A stretch of 64,000 bases of DNA from Streptomyces malaysiensis subsp. samsunensis (GCF_024519315.1 NZ_JANIIC010000002.1:1-64000), one strand, 5' to 3'; shown: positions 54,391 through 63,626, counted from the first letter of the stretch. The notes: generated from the sequence alone by a model not told the origin. Numbers and translations: made by a program.

Positions 54391-55637
54391 TGACCGCCAC
54401 CACCCCCATCGCCTCCGGGACCGCCGCGGCCGACGGCGCCCGCTCGTCGCGGGAACTCATCCACGCCGAGGAGTCCTCGCTCGCGCACAACTACCACCCG
54501 CTGCCCGTGGTCGTCGCCCGCGCCGAGGGCACCTGGGTGTGGGACGTCGAGGGACGCCGCTATCTGGACATGCTGGCCGGCTACTCGGCCCTGAACTTCG
54601 GCCACCGCCACCCCGCGCTGATCGAGGCCGCCCACCGCCAGCTCGACCAGCTCACGCTGACCTCACGGGCCTTCCACAACGACCGGCTGGCCGGGTTCGC
54701 CGAGGGGCTGGCGGAGCTCACCGGGCTGTCCATGGTGCTGCCGATGAACACCGGCGCGGAGGCCGTGGAGAGCGGCATCAAGGTCGCCCGCAAGTGGGCG
54801 TACGAGGTGAAGGGCGTCGCCGCCGACCAGGCCACCATCGTGGTGGCGGCGGACAACTTCCACGGCCGTACGACGACGATCGTCGGCTTCTCCAGCGACC
54901 CCGTCGCCCGCGATGGCTTCGGCCCCTTCGCCCCGGGCTTCCGCATCGTGCCGTACAACGACCTCGCGGCCCTGGAGGCCGCCGTCGACGAGACCACGGC
55001 GGCGGTCCTCATCGAGCCCATCCAGGGCGAGGCGGGCGTCATCATCCCCGATGACGGCTATCTGCGAGGGGTGCGCGAGCTGACCCGGCGCACCGGGACG
55101 CTGTTCATCGCCGATGAGATCCAGTCCGGTCTGGGCCGCACCGGCACCACCCTGGCCGTCGAGCACGAGTCGGTGATGCCGGATGTGCTGCTGCTCGGCA
55201 AGGCGCTGGGCGGCGGCATCGTGCCGGTGTCCGCGGTGGTGGCCGACCGGGCGGTGCTCGGGGTGCTGCGCCCCGGTGAGCACGGCTCCACCTTCGGCGG
55301 CAATCCGCTGGCCGCCGCGGTCGGCTCGGCCGTGGTGGACCTGCTGCGCACCGGCGAATTCCAGCGCCGGGCGGCGGAGCTGGGCGAGGTGCTGAGGGAC
55401 GGGCTGGCCGCGCTGACCGGCAAGGGCGTCCTGGGCTACCGCTGCCGAGGGCTGTGGGCGGGCGTCGATGTGGACCCCGCGCTCGGCACCGGCCGCGAGG
55501 TGAGCGAGCGGCTGATGGCCGAGGGGATCCTGGTCAAGGACACTCATGGTTCGACGATCCGGCTGGCACCGCCGCTGACCATCACCCGTGAGGAGCTGGA
55601 GGGGGCGCTGGCGGCGCTCGAGAAGGTGCTCGGCTGA
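54390..55637 (+). CDS. rocD: Ornithine-oxo-acid aminotransferase
   Basis: A 415-residue class III PLP aminotransferase converting ornithine and 2-oxoglutarate to glutamate semialdehyde and glutamate. Seen: YLDMLAGYSALNFGHRHP, MNTGAEAVESGIKVARKW (PLP phosphate region), FHGRTTTIVGFSS, LFIADEIQSGLGRTG and the PLP lysine Lys271 in LLGKALGGG, then STFGGNPLAAA. ATG 54390 overlaps the DDAH stop and has AGGAG upstream. Last gene of the arginine operon; a strong hairpin follows. Confidence 0.96.
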   Translation: MTATTPIASGTAAADGARSSRELIHAEESSLAHNYHPLPVVVARAEGTWVWDVEGRRYLDMLAGYSALNFGHRHPALIEAAHRQLDQLTLTSRAFHNDRLAGFAEGLAELTGLSMVLPMNTGAEAVESGIKVARKWAYEVKGVAADQATIVVAADNFHGRTTTIVGFSSDPVARDGFGPFAPGFRIVPYNDLAALEAAVDETTAAVLIEPIQGEAGVIIPDDGYLRGVRELTRRTGTLFIADEIQSGLGRTGTTLAVEHESVMPDVLLLGKALGGGIVPVSAVVADRAVLGVLRPGEHGSTFGGNPLAAAVGSAVVDLLRTGEFQRRAAELGEVLRDGLAALTGKGVLGYRCRGLWAGVDVDPALGTGREVSERLMAEGILVKDTHGSTIRLAPPLTITREELEGALAALEKVLG

Positions 55638-55653
55638 CCGAAAGCGACGAGGA

Positions 55654-55687
55654 GCGCCGGGCCATTACGTTTTATACGGCCCGGCGC
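55654..55687 (+). terminator. Terminator hairpin after rocD
   Basis: GCGCCGGGCC (55654-55663) pairs perfectly with GGCCCGGCGC (55678-55687) around a 14-nt AT-rich loop, 16 bp after the rocD stop. The remaining sequence up to 56005 shows no gene and probably holds the pabAB promoter. Confidence 0.85.
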
Positions 55688-56005
55688 TTCATCATGTTCA
55701 ATCCCGCTCCGAGATTCTTTTTCGGCACCCTCCTCGCGGCCCGCCAGAACTTCCAACCATAGATAACGCCCAGGTCACGGCCGCCTTTCCGGGTTTTTAT
55801 GTACGTTGATGAGCATTCCACGGTTCCGGATCGCACGGTGTGGAACACTTCCTGTCATCTTGCCGTCGGAGGCGGGGTGATGGGATCCGGTTCGAGGCAA
55901 CCGACGGCCCGCGCGCTCGCCGATAGGTGGGCGCGACGTCGCGCCCCGACGACCCGGGCGGGTGATATCCGGTCGGGTTTTCTCATCGCAAGGAGGCAAA
56001 TCCGG

Positions 56006-58312
56006 ATGGAATCGCTGAGGACACTCCTCGTCGATCATCACGACTCGTATACGTACAACCTCTTTCATCTGCTGACCGAGGTCAACGGCGAGGAACCGGA
56101 GGTGCTTCTCCATGACGCGCCGGAATGCGCGGACATCGATCTCTCCGCGTTCGACAACATCGTGCTCTCCCCCGGCCCCGGGCATCCGGCCGATCCACGG
56201 GACTTCGGCGCCACCGCCCGGCTGATCGAGCGATCGCATATTCCGGTGCTGGGGGTGTGCCTGGGGCACCAGGGGATCGCGCTCGGCGCCCAGGCGCGGG
56301 TGGTGGCCGCGCCCGAGGCCAGGCACGGGCATCTGTCCCGGATCAAACACGGCGGGCGCGGGCTGTTCCGTGGTCTTCCGCAGGACTTCACGGCCGTGCG
56401 CTATCACTCGCTGTGCGTGGCCGAGCCGCTGCCGCTGGGGCTCCAGGGCATCGCCTGGTCCGAGGACGGGGTGCTGATGGGGCTGCGGCACCGGGCCCGT
56501 CCGCTGTGGGGCGTCCAGTTCCATCCGGAGTCGGTGCTGACCGGATACGGCCACCGCATGCTCGGCAACTTCCGCGATCTGACCATCGAGCACGCCAACG
56601 GCGAGTCGGTGACCTCCACCGTGGCCCCGCCCGCCGCCACCGTGGCCCCGCCCGCCGAGGAGCCGTGCCGCGCCCGCCGTACGGCGCCCCGGCCGACCGC
56701 GGAGGTGGTTTCCCCTCGCGCCCCGGAAGCGGACCCCCGAGCCGCACCGGCGCGGCTCTCCCCCGAGGACGGCGTCCCGGCGCCGACGCCCCCGGACGGC
56801 CCCGTCTACCGGCTGCACGCCCGATGGCTGGCCGACGCCACCGACACCGAGGCGGCCTTCACCCGGCTGTACGCGAAGGCGCCACACGCGTTCTGGCTCG
56901 ACAGCTCGCGCACCGAGTCCGGCGAGGCGCGCTTCTCCTTCCTCGGGGACGGCACGGGCCCGCTCGCCGAGTTCGTCCGCTACGACACCGACACCGGCGT
57001 CTGCGAGGTCGAGCGGCCGGGACGACCGGCCCTCCGTGTCGAGGGCGGCGTCTTCGACTACCTCGAACGGGAGCTGACCCGCCGCCGGGTGAACGCCCCC
57101 GGCCTCCCCTTCGACTTCACCGGCGGCTATGTGGGCTACTTCGGCTACGAACTCAAGGCCGACTGCGGCTCCCCCAACCGCCACCGGGCCACCACCCCGG
57201 ACGCCTGCTGGCTCTTCGCCGATCGCTTCGTCGCGGTCGACCACCAGGAGGGCGTCACCTACATCTGCTGCCTCGCCGAGGACACCCCCGACGGCCACCG
57301 GTCGGCGAAGGACTGGCTGGACACCACGGTGACCGTGCTCAGCGGGGTGCCGACGGTCACCGGGCCCACCCCGCCGCCGCCCGCGCTCGCCACCACGGCC
57401 GCCGTGGAGCCCTGGCTGACGCGGGACCGGGAGCGGTACCTGGCCTCGATCGAGGCGTGTCTGCGGGAGCTGCGCGCCGGGGTCAGCTATGAGATCTGCC
57501 TGACCAACTCCGCCTGGCTGCCCGCCCCCGGCGACAGCTACGCCTTCTACCGGGCCCTGCGGCGGTTCAACCCCGCACCGTACGCCGCCTATCTGCGGTT
57601 CGACGGCACCGATGTGGCCTGCGCCTCCCCCGAGCGCTTTCTGCGCATCACCCCCGACGGCGCCGCCGAGGCCAAGCCGATCAAGGGCACCGCCGCGCGC
57701 GGCCGGGACCCGGAGACGGATGCGCGGGCGCTCGCGGCCCTCGCCTCCAGCCCCAAGGCCCGCGCCGAGAACCTGATGATCGTGGACCTGCTCCGCAACG
57801 ACCTGGGGCGGGTGTGCGCACCGGGCAGCGTGTATGTGCCGCACCTGATGAACACCGAGACCTACGCCACCGTCCACCAGCTGGTGTCCACCGTGCGCGG
57901 CCGGCTGCGCCCGGAGTCGACCCCCGTCGACTGCGTCCGGGCCTGCTTCCCGGGCGGCTCCATGACCGGCGCCCCCAAGCCGCGCACGCTGGAGATCATC
58001 GACTCGCTGGAGACCGAGGCCCGCGGTGTCTATTCCGGGGCGCTCGGCTACCTCAGCTGCAACGGCGCGGCGGACCTCAACATCGTCATCCGCACGGCCG
58101 TGTTCACCGGCGGCCGGATGCACATCGGCGCGGGCGGCGCCATCGTGCTCGACTCCGATCCGGCCGATGAGTACGAGGAGATGCTGCTGAAGACAGCCGC
58201 CACCATGCGTGCCTACGAGGCCGTGGAGCCCGCGCCCGCCGGAGAGCTCGACGATCTGCTCATGGCCGCCGCCGCGGCGCCACCCGCCGCACCTTCGGGG
58301 CCCGGGGGATGA
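56006..58312 (+). CDS. pabAB: Fused aminodeoxychorismate synthase (PabA-PabB)
   Basis: A 768-residue bifunctional enzyme making 4-amino-4-deoxychorismate from chorismate and glutamine. The glutaminase half (1-185) has LSPGPGHP, nucleophile Cys85 (GVCLGHQG) and His173/Glu175 (FHPES). A Pro/Ala-rich linker (~195-260) joins the chorismate-binding half: AHAFWLDSSR-type N-domain, CLTNSAWLPAPG, ASPERFLR, the PIKGT motif with Lys560 that distinguishes ADC synthase from anthranilate synthase, ENLMIVDLLRNDLG and GGSMTGAPKPRTL. AAGGAGG gives a strong start at 56006. In Streptomyces fused pabAB serves folate or supplies PABA to antibiotics; no PABA-using pathway is visible here. Its stop overlaps a tiny gene (ATGA). 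Confidence 0.96.
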   Translation: MESLRTLLVDHHDSYTYNLFHLLTEVNGEEPEVLLHDAPECADIDLSAFDNIVLSPGPGHPADPRDFGATARLIERSHIPVLGVCLGHQGIALGAQARVVAAPEARHGHLSRIKHGGRGLFRGLPQDFTAVRYHSLCVAEPLPLGLQGIAWSEDGVLMGLRHRARPLWGVQFHPESVLTGYGHRMLGNFRDLTIEHANGESVTSTVAPPAATVAPPAEEPCRARRTAPRPTAEVVSPRAPEADPRAAPARLSPEDGVPAPTPPDGPVYRLHARWLADATDTEAAFTRLYAKAPHAFWLDSSRTESGEARFSFLGDGTGPLAEFVRYDTDTGVCEVERPGRPALRVEGGVFDYLERELTRRRVNAPGLPFDFTGGYVGYFGYELKADCGSPNRHRATTPDACWLFADRFVAVDHQEGVTYICCLAEDTPDGHRSAKDWLDTTVTVLSGVPTVTGPTPPPPALATTAAVEPWLTRDRERYLASIEACLRELRAGVSYEICLTNSAWLPAPGDSYAFYRALRRFNPAPYAAYLRFDGTDVACASPERFLRITPDGAAEAKPIKGTAARGRDPETDARALAALASSPKARAENLMIVDLLRNDLGRVCAPGSVYVPHLMNTETYATVHQLVSTVRGRLRPESTPVDCVRACFPGGSMTGAPKPRTLEIIDSLETEARGVYSGALGYLSCNGAADLNIVIRTAVFTGGRMHIGAGGAIVLDSDPADEYEEMLLKTAATMRAYEAVEPAPAGELDDLLMAAAAAPPAAPSGPGG

Positions 58313-58476
58313 ACAGCGGGATCGCGGACGCCGTCGCGGCGGCCGAGGCGGTGTCGGCGGCATGCTCCGAGCCCTCGCGGGTACCCGCGGCGGTGACCGG
58401 GTACGCCTCCGCCCGCCACAGCGCGGTCCGCGACAGCGGCGAGACCGCCGGGGCGGTCCGGCGCGCGGCCGTTTGA
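58309..58476 (+). CDS. Small 55-residue protein coupled to pabAB
   Basis: Its ATG overlaps the pabAB stop in ATGA. The peptide begins MNSGIADAVAAAEAVSAACS and is Ala/Val/Arg-rich with no known domain; wobble positions are strongly G/C. It may be a real coupled gene or chance. A hairpin follows seven bases after its stop. Confidence 0.4.
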   Translation: MNSGIADAVAAAEAVSAACSEPSRVPAAVTGYASARHSAVRDSGETAGAVRRAAV

Positions 58477-58482
58477 CCGGCA

Positions 58483-58515
58483 TTCCAGCGGGCGCGGCTA
58501 AGCGCTCCGCTGGAA
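58483..58515 (+). terminator. Hairpin after pabAB unit
   Basis: TTCCAGCGG (58483-58491) pairs with CCGCTGGAA (58507-58515) around a 15-nt loop. It is positioned to end the pabAB transcript. Confidence 0.65.
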
Positions 58516-58548
58516 GTACCCTGACCTGCCGTCGATCGTCCGCGGCGC

Positions 58549-58592
58549 CGTCGTGGCTGGTCGCGCAGTTCCCCGCGCCCCTTCGGGGCGCC
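58549..58592. repeat. Common Streptomyces intergenic repeat with GCGCCCC hairpin
   Basis: The stretch TGGTCGCGCAGTTCCCCGCG followed by CCCCTTCGGGGCGCC is a version of a sequence seen repeatedly between genes in Streptomyces chromosomes (recalled, not searched). It ends in a 7-bp hairpin (58575-58581 with 58585-58591, loop TTC). It probably adds transcription termination or mRNA stability. Confidence 0.75.
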
Positions 58593-58734
58593 ACCGAACC
58601 GCAGCCGACTTCCGCCGATCTGCTTAGGAACCCGGTCGGACGGTCAGGGCGAAACGACGGAGGCCCACCGGCGGGGAACACCGGGGGAGCACGGCATCGG
58701 ACGGCGGAACCTTCGGAAACACCGGGACGGAGAC

Positions 58735-59568
58735 GTGGAAGCGGACATGATCGCTGCACAGAACGTCGGTCACGCCGACGCGTCGGACCAGAAGCAGTGG
58801 ACGCTGATGTGGCGCGAGGACGGCGGGCTGATGCCCTCCCGGGCGGTGCCGGACAGCGCGCTGCTGGCCGCCGACTCCTGGCTGATCGACGACGGGCGGG
58901 TGCGCGGGCTTGACCACCACCGCCGCCGGTTCGTCGCCGCGTGCGTCGAGGCGAGCGGCGACTCCCCCGCCCGGATCGAGAGCTTCTGGCGCGACGCGAT
59001 CGCCGCCCTGCCCCGTACCGAGCGCTGGTTCCCCCGGGTCGAGCTGGCCGGTCCGGAACCGGCCCGGCTGTTCCTGCGGATACGGCCCGCTCCGCCGCGC
59101 ACGGTCAAGGTGACCGTATGCCTGACCGAGGAGTTCGACCCGCGGTCGCATCCCCGCCGCGAGGGCCCCGACCTCTGTCTGCTGGCACATCTGCGCGAGC
59201 GGGCCGCCGCCCGCGGCGCACAGGAGCTGTTGCTCACCACCCCTTCCGGGACGGTGCTGGAGGGGACGGGGGCGAGCGTTCTGTGGTGGGAGGACGACGT
59301 TCAGTGCCTGCCGCCGCGGGAGCTTCCGCTGCTGACGGGCGTGACCTCGGCCCTGATCCAGGACCGGGCCGCCGAGCTGGGCGTCCGCACCGAGCACCGC
59401 CGCCGTGCCGTGCGGGAGCTGGACGGCCGTGAGGTGTGGCTGGTCAACGCGGTGCACGGGATCCGTCCGGTGGCCGCGTGGCTGGGCCGCCCGCTGCGGG
59501 CGGGCCCGGCGCTGCGCGCCGCCGCCTGGCAGACCTGGCTCGACGGCGCTTGCGATCCGATCCCCTGA
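58735..59568 (+). CDS. Class IV aminotransferase-fold protein, PabC-like but lacking the PLP lysine
   Basis: A 277-residue protein in the position of ADC lyase, the enzyme that would form PABA and pyruvate from the PabAB product. The C-terminal fold motifs fit class IV enzymes: LLLTTPSGTVLEGTGASVLWW, LPLLTGVTSALIQDRAAELG and EVWLVNAVHGIRPV. The PLP Schiff-base lysine, normally ~19 residues before the first motif (as VKGPD or IKH), reads REGPDLC here. Only two lysines exist in the whole chain, at about 20 and 123, neither at that place. It may be inactive, use another route, or be a non-catalytic partner. GTG 58735 is chosen over ATG 58747 because GGACGGAG precedes it. Divergence from true PabC is considerable. 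Confidence 0.8.
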   Translation: MEADMIAAQNVGHADASDQKQWTLMWREDGGLMPSRAVPDSALLAADSWLIDDGRVRGLDHHRRRFVAACVEASGDSPARIESFWRDAIAALPRTERWFPRVELAGPEPARLFLRIRPAPPRTVKVTVCLTEEFDPRSHPRREGPDLCLLAHLRERAAARGAQELLLTTPSGTVLEGTGASVLWWEDDVQCLPPRELPLLTGVTSALIQDRAAELGVRTEHRRRAVRELDGREVWLVNAVHGIRPVAAWLGRPLRAGPALRAAAWQTWLDGACDPIP

Positions 59569-59665
59569 CCTCACCGATCCCCTGATTTCCCCCGCGCATC
59601 TGACCCCGATACCGGCGCGACGGCGCGCCGGTATCAGCACTCAGCACTCGCTGGAGGCCCAGACC

Positions 59666-60280
59666 ATGAACACCCACGGACCGCGACGCGTCTTCGGACC
59701 GCGTCCGCCCCTGCGCAGGCGTCCGGCCGGCGGGCCCAACCCACTGCGCCGCCGGACGGACCGGATCCAGACCTGGTGCACCGTGCTGTTCGTGCTGATC
59801 CTCGCGGTCGGGCTGCCGGCCGCCGCGATCAGCGCGGGGTACGCGGCGCACGCCTCCCAGATGCGCGTCGTGGCCGCCGAGACCTCCGCGCGGCACCAGA
59901 TCACCGCCCGGCTCGCCGAGGCCGCACCCGGGCCGGGCCACAGCGATGTGCGGGAGCCGCGGCAGGCGAGGGTGCGCTGGGTCGCCGATGACGGTGAGCG
60001 CCATACGGGCACCGCCACACTGGCTGACGGCGGCGATTCGGGGGACGAGGTGCGGGTCTGGGTGAACCACGAGGGCGCCCTGGCGCAGCCGCCCTCCTCC
60101 CCGTCGACCGCGCGGACCATGGGCTGGTTCACCGGCTGTCTCACCGCCGCCGCGGTGGCCGCGGTCGCGCTCACCGGCCGGGCCCGGGTCCGGCGGGCGC
60201 TGGACCGCGGGCGGTACGCACGATGGGAGGCAGAGTGGAAGGTGGTGGAACCCGCGTGGTCCGGCAGGAACCGCCGCTGA
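59666..60280 (+). CDS. Rv1733c-like two-span membrane protein
   Basis: A 204-residue protein with a basic cytoplasmic N-terminus (RRPAGGPNPLRRRTDRIQ), transmembrane segments at ~36-60 and ~150-170, and an extracytoplasmic beta-rich domain between them (ARVRWVADDGERHTGTATL, then DEVRVWVNHEG). This architecture is that of the Rv1733c family, linked in mycobacteria to dormancy but of unknown function. TGGAGG lies 8 nt before ATG. It is followed by the DUF1876 gene on the same strand. Confidence 0.85.
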   Translation: MNTHGPRRVFGPRPPLRRRPAGGPNPLRRRTDRIQTWCTVLFVLILAVGLPAAAISAGYAAHASQMRVVAAETSARHQITARLAEAAPGPGHSDVREPRQARVRWVADDGERHTGTATLADGGDSGDEVRVWVNHEGALAQPPSSPSTARTMGWFTGCLTAAAVAAVALTGRARVRRALDRGRYARWEAEWKVVEPAWSGRNRR

Positions 60281-60390
60281 GCGGGGCTCCGGCCGCCGCC
60301 GCGGGGTCCGCGGCCGTCAGAAGCGGCCGTCAGAGGCGACCGTCACCGGCAGCCGCCCGAAGCGGCCGCCGATAGCTTGAGGAGCAGACC

Positions 60391-60681
60391 ATGTCGCACA
60401 CAGTGGAGTGGAAGGTCCACCTCCGTCTCTCCGAGGACGAGGGGAGGACCACGGCGCGCGTGGAGCTGGACACCGGGTCCACGGCGCTCACCGGCCGGGG
60501 ACTGGCCAGGTGCAACCCGGACGACGATGACGTGCCCGTGATCGGCGACGAGCTCGCGGCCGGGCGGGCGCTCAGCGATCTGGGGCAACAGCTTGTGCGG
60601 GCCGCCGAGCGGGACCTGGAGAGCGCGGGCGCGCCCCCGGCCTCCCGCAGACCGCGGCCCGGCTACGGCTGGATCGCCTGA
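60391..60681 (+). CDS. DUF1876 (dsRBD-like) small protein
   Basis: A 96-residue protein. The pattern VEWKVHLRLSEDEGRTTARV, LTGRGLARCNPDDDDVPVIG and ELAAGRALSDLGQQLVRAAE is that of the DUF1876 family, a dsRBD-like fold common and often multicopy in Streptomyces. GAGGAGC precedes ATG. Biochemical role unknown. Confidence 0.9.
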   Translation: MSHTVEWKVHLRLSEDEGRTTARVELDTGSTALTGRGLARCNPDDDDVPVIGDELAAGRALSDLGQQLVRAAERDLESAGAPPASRRPRPGYGWIA

Positions 60682-60713
60682 CCCCAGCACTGGCCATTAT
60701 TTATGAATACATC

Positions 60714-60742
60714 TTGACAGCCCATGGGCACCCCCCGACGAT
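60714..60742 (+). promoter_or_regulatory. Sigma-70-type promoter with palindrome in the spacer
   Basis: TTGACA (60714-60719), 17 nt, GACGAT (60737-60742), 45 bp before the cellulase-like gene. The spacer holds the perfect palindrome GCCCATGGGC (60720-60729), a natural place for a repressor. The AT-rich run just upstream could strengthen the promoter. Confidence 0.65.
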
Positions 60743-60786
60743 GAACCGATCTCTCATGCCGAGCCGCCGACCGCGGGGAGCCCCCT

Positions 60787-62043
60787 GTGACGCTGTCGCC
60801 GCATCTGCCGGACAACCTGACCATCTCGCTGTGGGACTTCAGCTGGTACACCCGCACCGGCCCGGGTGAGCCCTTCGCCGATCTCGACCGCGCCTTCGAG
60901 GAGGCCGTGGCGCGCGGCTACAACACGGTGCGCGTCTGCGCCATGCCGTTCCTGCTCTTCGGCTCCCGGCTCGACACGACCAAGCTGCGGCCGTCGGCGC
61001 TGGGCGGCGCGTACGGGCAGCGGATGCGCTGGTACGACGTGGGCGGCGGGGGCGAGATCGACGGACGGGCCTGGCTGCGCGAGCTGTTCGAGGCGGCCCT
61101 GCGCCATGACTGCTTCGTCATCCTCTCCAGCTGGGAGTACCAGCAGAGCCCGTCGTTCGGCGAGGACCGCGCCTGGTTCGACGCGCTGATGGCCGTCGAT
61201 CCCGAGCGGCGCGCCGAGGCGCTCGCGGACGCGCTGGCGGATCTGATCGACTTCCTGGTGATCCACGGTCTGGACGACCGGATCGCCTTCACCGAGCTGC
61301 ACAACGAGGTGCAGGGCAGCCGGCTCGCCGAAGGGCTGGAGGGTCACGACAAGGTCGTCGCCCTGCGGCCGCGGCTGGAGCGGGGCATCGCCCGCTTCAA
61401 GGAGCGCCACCCCAACCGGCCCGTCACGGTCAACTACGCCAAGGTTCCGGTCGGTTCGCTGCGCGGGGTCCCCCGCGAGGTGGATGTGGCGGTCTTCCAC
61501 CCGTACGTCTACGGGGTGCTGGACGAGCTTCTGGCCACCTTCGCCATACGCGACCGGGCCCGTCCCTTCCCCCAGGAGTCGGTCCGCCGGGAGCTGCTGC
61601 GCCCCGGCGCCCCCGATCTGGCGGACTGGGCACCTCCGCCCGGCGATCAGTGGCGGCTGGAGGCCACCACGGTCGGCCCCCGGGAGGTCTACGTCCACGA
61701 CTGGTGCGACCCCGAGCGCTGGGACGCCTGGCTGTACGACCGCTATGCCGTGCACCGGCTGGCGATGGACCAGCGGCTGGTCACCTGGATCGAGGCGGCC
61801 GCTGACTGGGCGGTCGACCACGGGGTTCCGCTGGTCTTCGGCGAGGGCTGGATCGGCTACACCCCGCTGCACGGCACCTTCGAGGAGGGCCCGGTGGGGG
61901 CCGCGTTCTGCCGCCGCGCCATCGAGGAGTCGGTGCGGGTGGGCGCGTGGGGCGCGGTGGTGTGCTCCAACGCGGCGCCGCAGCACCCGATGTGGCAGGA
62001 CATCGCGCTCCAGCGGGAGTGCAACGCGATGCTGCGCGGCTGA
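60787..62043 (+). CDS. Cellulase-like glycoside hydrolase (GH5-type TIM barrel)
   Basis: A 418-residue sugar hydrolase-like protein without signal peptide, so cytoplasmic. Features: LTISLWDFSWYTRTGPGEPF start, GYNTVRVCAMPFLLFG, CFVILSSWEYQQSP, the acid/base glutamate in FTELHNEVQG and the nucleophile glutamate in LVFGEGWIGYTP, at the ends of strands 4 and 7 as in clan GH-A. GTG 60787 has GGGGAG upstream. Together with the transporter and AnmK that follow, it may process an imported glycoside; true substrate unknown. Confidence 0.85.
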   Translation: MTLSPHLPDNLTISLWDFSWYTRTGPGEPFADLDRAFEEAVARGYNTVRVCAMPFLLFGSRLDTTKLRPSALGGAYGQRMRWYDVGGGGEIDGRAWLRELFEAALRHDCFVILSSWEYQQSPSFGEDRAWFDALMAVDPERRAEALADALADLIDFLVIHGLDDRIAFTELHNEVQGSRLAEGLEGHDKVVALRPRLERGIARFKERHPNRPVTVNYAKVPVGSLRGVPREVDVAVFHPYVYGVLDELLATFAIRDRARPFPQESVRRELLRPGAPDLADWAPPPGDQWRLEATTVGPREVYVHDWCDPERWDAWLYDRYAVHRLAMDQRLVTWIEAAADWAVDHGVPLVFGEGWIGYTPLHGTFEEGPVGAAFCRRAIEESVRVGAWGAVVCSNAAPQHPMWQDIALQRECNAMLRG

Positions 62044-62255
62044 TACGCGGCTGATACGCGGGGACGCCCCTCGTGACAGGCATGTTCGTGTAGGCACGCG
62101 CGTGCAGGCATGCTCGACTGCGCCTGAAGGACGGCTTCGGCGCGTCCCGCCGGGGCCTCGTACGCCACTTGAGCCGCGCTCGCGCCGGTAGCCGCCGTCC
62201 CCGACGGGTACGGACATCACATCCCCTTGGCGGTCACGGCTGAAAGGGCCCCGAT

Positions 62256-63626
62256 GTGATGACGTCCTCAGCGGATCCCGGTGAACGTGCCGCCGGGCGG
62301 GGCCCGCGCCGTGCGCTGGTGGCCGGTTCGGTCGGCAACTTCATCGAGTGGTACGAGTTCGGTGTCTACGGCTTCTTCGCGACGATCATCGCCGCGAACT
62401 TCTTCACCCCTCAGGGCGGCAGCGAGCTCGAGGGCCTGGTCAAGACCTACGCCTCCTTCGGGATCGCGTTCTTCTTCCGCCCCATCGGCGCCGCCGTCTT
62501 CGGCCGGGTCGGCGACCGGATCGGCCGCCGGCCCACGCTGATCCTGGTGCTGCTGCTGATGACCGGCGCCACGACGCTCATCGGAGCGCTGCCCACGTAC
62601 GACACGCTGGGCGTGGCCGCCCCCTGGCTGCTCACCCTGTTGCGGATCCTCCAGGGGCTGTCCGCGGGCGGGGAGTTCGGCGGTGCGGTGTCGATCATGA
62701 CGGAGTTCGCGCCGCCGGGGCGGCGCGGGCTGTACGGGGCGTGGCAGTCGTTCACCGTGGCGCTGGGGCTGCTGGCCGGGGCCGGTGCGGCGGCGGTGCT
62801 GGCCACCGTGATGAGCGAGGAGTCGCTGGCCGACTGGGGGTGGCGGCTGCCGTTCCTGCTGACCCTGCCGATCGGGCTGGTCGCGCTGTGGCTGCGGCTG
62901 AGGCTGGAGGAGACCCCGTTCTTCCGCGCGGCGGCGGACGGGGAGGCCACCACCCCACCGGAGCGGGTGGCGGATCCCCGTGAGATGGCCGGGGCGATCG
63001 TCATGGGGGCCGCACGCATCATGGGCTGGGCGGCGGCCGGTTACACCTTCCTGGTCGTCATGCCGTCGTATCTCCAGGCCACCTTGAACGCCACCTTCCA
63101 GCAGGCGCTGGTCGCCACCGTGGTGGCCAACGCGGGCTTCGCGCTGTCCATCCTCCCGGCGGGCCTGCTCAGCGACCGGATCGGGCGGCGCCCGGTGATG
63201 CTGACCGGGGCCGCGCTGGTGGTGGTGCTGGCCTTCCCGCTGCTCAATGTGTTGCAGGACCCGGACAGTTCGGCATGGGTCCAAGGGGCGGCGGTCTTCG
63301 TCGCGGGCGTGGTGGTGGGCCTGATGGCGGGGCCCGGTCCGGCCATGCTCGCCGAGATGTTCCCGACCCGGGTCCGGTACACGGGTCTCGGGCTTGCGTA
63401 CGCGCTGTCCAACGCGGTGTTCTCCGGCTGCGCGGGGCTCATCATCACCAAGGTGATCGAGCACACCGGCGAGGTCGACATCCCGGCCTACTACGTGATG
63501 GTGACCTGCGCCATCAGCGTGGTCGCGCTGTTCACCCTGCGCGGCGAGTACCACCGTGGCGCACTGCCCGGCGCGGCGCGGCCGGGGAAGGATGCCGGAC
63601 GGGAGGAGGAGACGCCATGCGGGTGA
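62256..63626 (+). CDS. Metabolite:H+ symporter (MHS family, MFS)
   Basis: A 456-residue twelve-helix transporter. Signatures: GNFIEWYEFGVYGFFATIIAA-like first helix (residues ~26-46), FFRPIGAAVFGRVGDRIGRR loop 2-3 motif, LLRILQGLSAGGEFGGAV and LLSDRIGRRPVML in the second half. These are typical of the citrate/alpha-ketoglutarate/shikimate (MHS) subgroup. Starts GTG 62256 or ATG 62259, AAGGG upstream. The last ten bases overlap anmK, showing coupling. Substrate could be an organic acid or a sugar derivative. Confidence 0.92.
   Translation: MMTSSADPGERAAGRGPRRALVAGSVGNFIEWYEFGVYGFFATIIAANFFTPQGGSELEGLVKTYASFGIAFFFRPIGAAVFGRVGDRIGRRPTLILVLLLMTGATTLIGALPTYDTLGVAAPWLLTLLRILQGLSAGGEFGGAVSIMTEFAPPGRRGLYGAWQSFTVALGLLAGAGAAAVLATVMSEESLADWGWRLPFLLTLPIGLVALWLRLRLEETPFFRAAADGEATTPPERVADPREMAGAIVMGAARIMGWAAAGYTFLVVMPSYLQATLNATFQQALVATVVANAGFALSILPAGLLSDRIGRRPVMLTGAALVVVLAFPLLNVLQDPDSSAWVQGAAVFVAGVVVGLMAGPGPAMLAEMFPTRVRYTGLGLAYALSNAVFSGCAGLIITKVIEHTGEVDIPAYYVMVTCAISVVALFTLRGEYHRGALPGAARPGKDAGREEETPCG

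Noticed and set aside
53581..55637. Arginine deiminase-like and aminotransferase genes as tailoring enzymes of the PKS locus
   Set aside because: With the Lrp gene they form a self-contained arginine/ornithine catabolic operon; no sequence link to the PKS beyond adjacency.
56006..59568. pabAB/pabC-like genes as PABA starter supply for an aromatic polyene
   Set aside because: No polyene-type PKS, CoA-ligase loading domain or P450/mycosamine genes are in the window; folate supply is enough to explain them.
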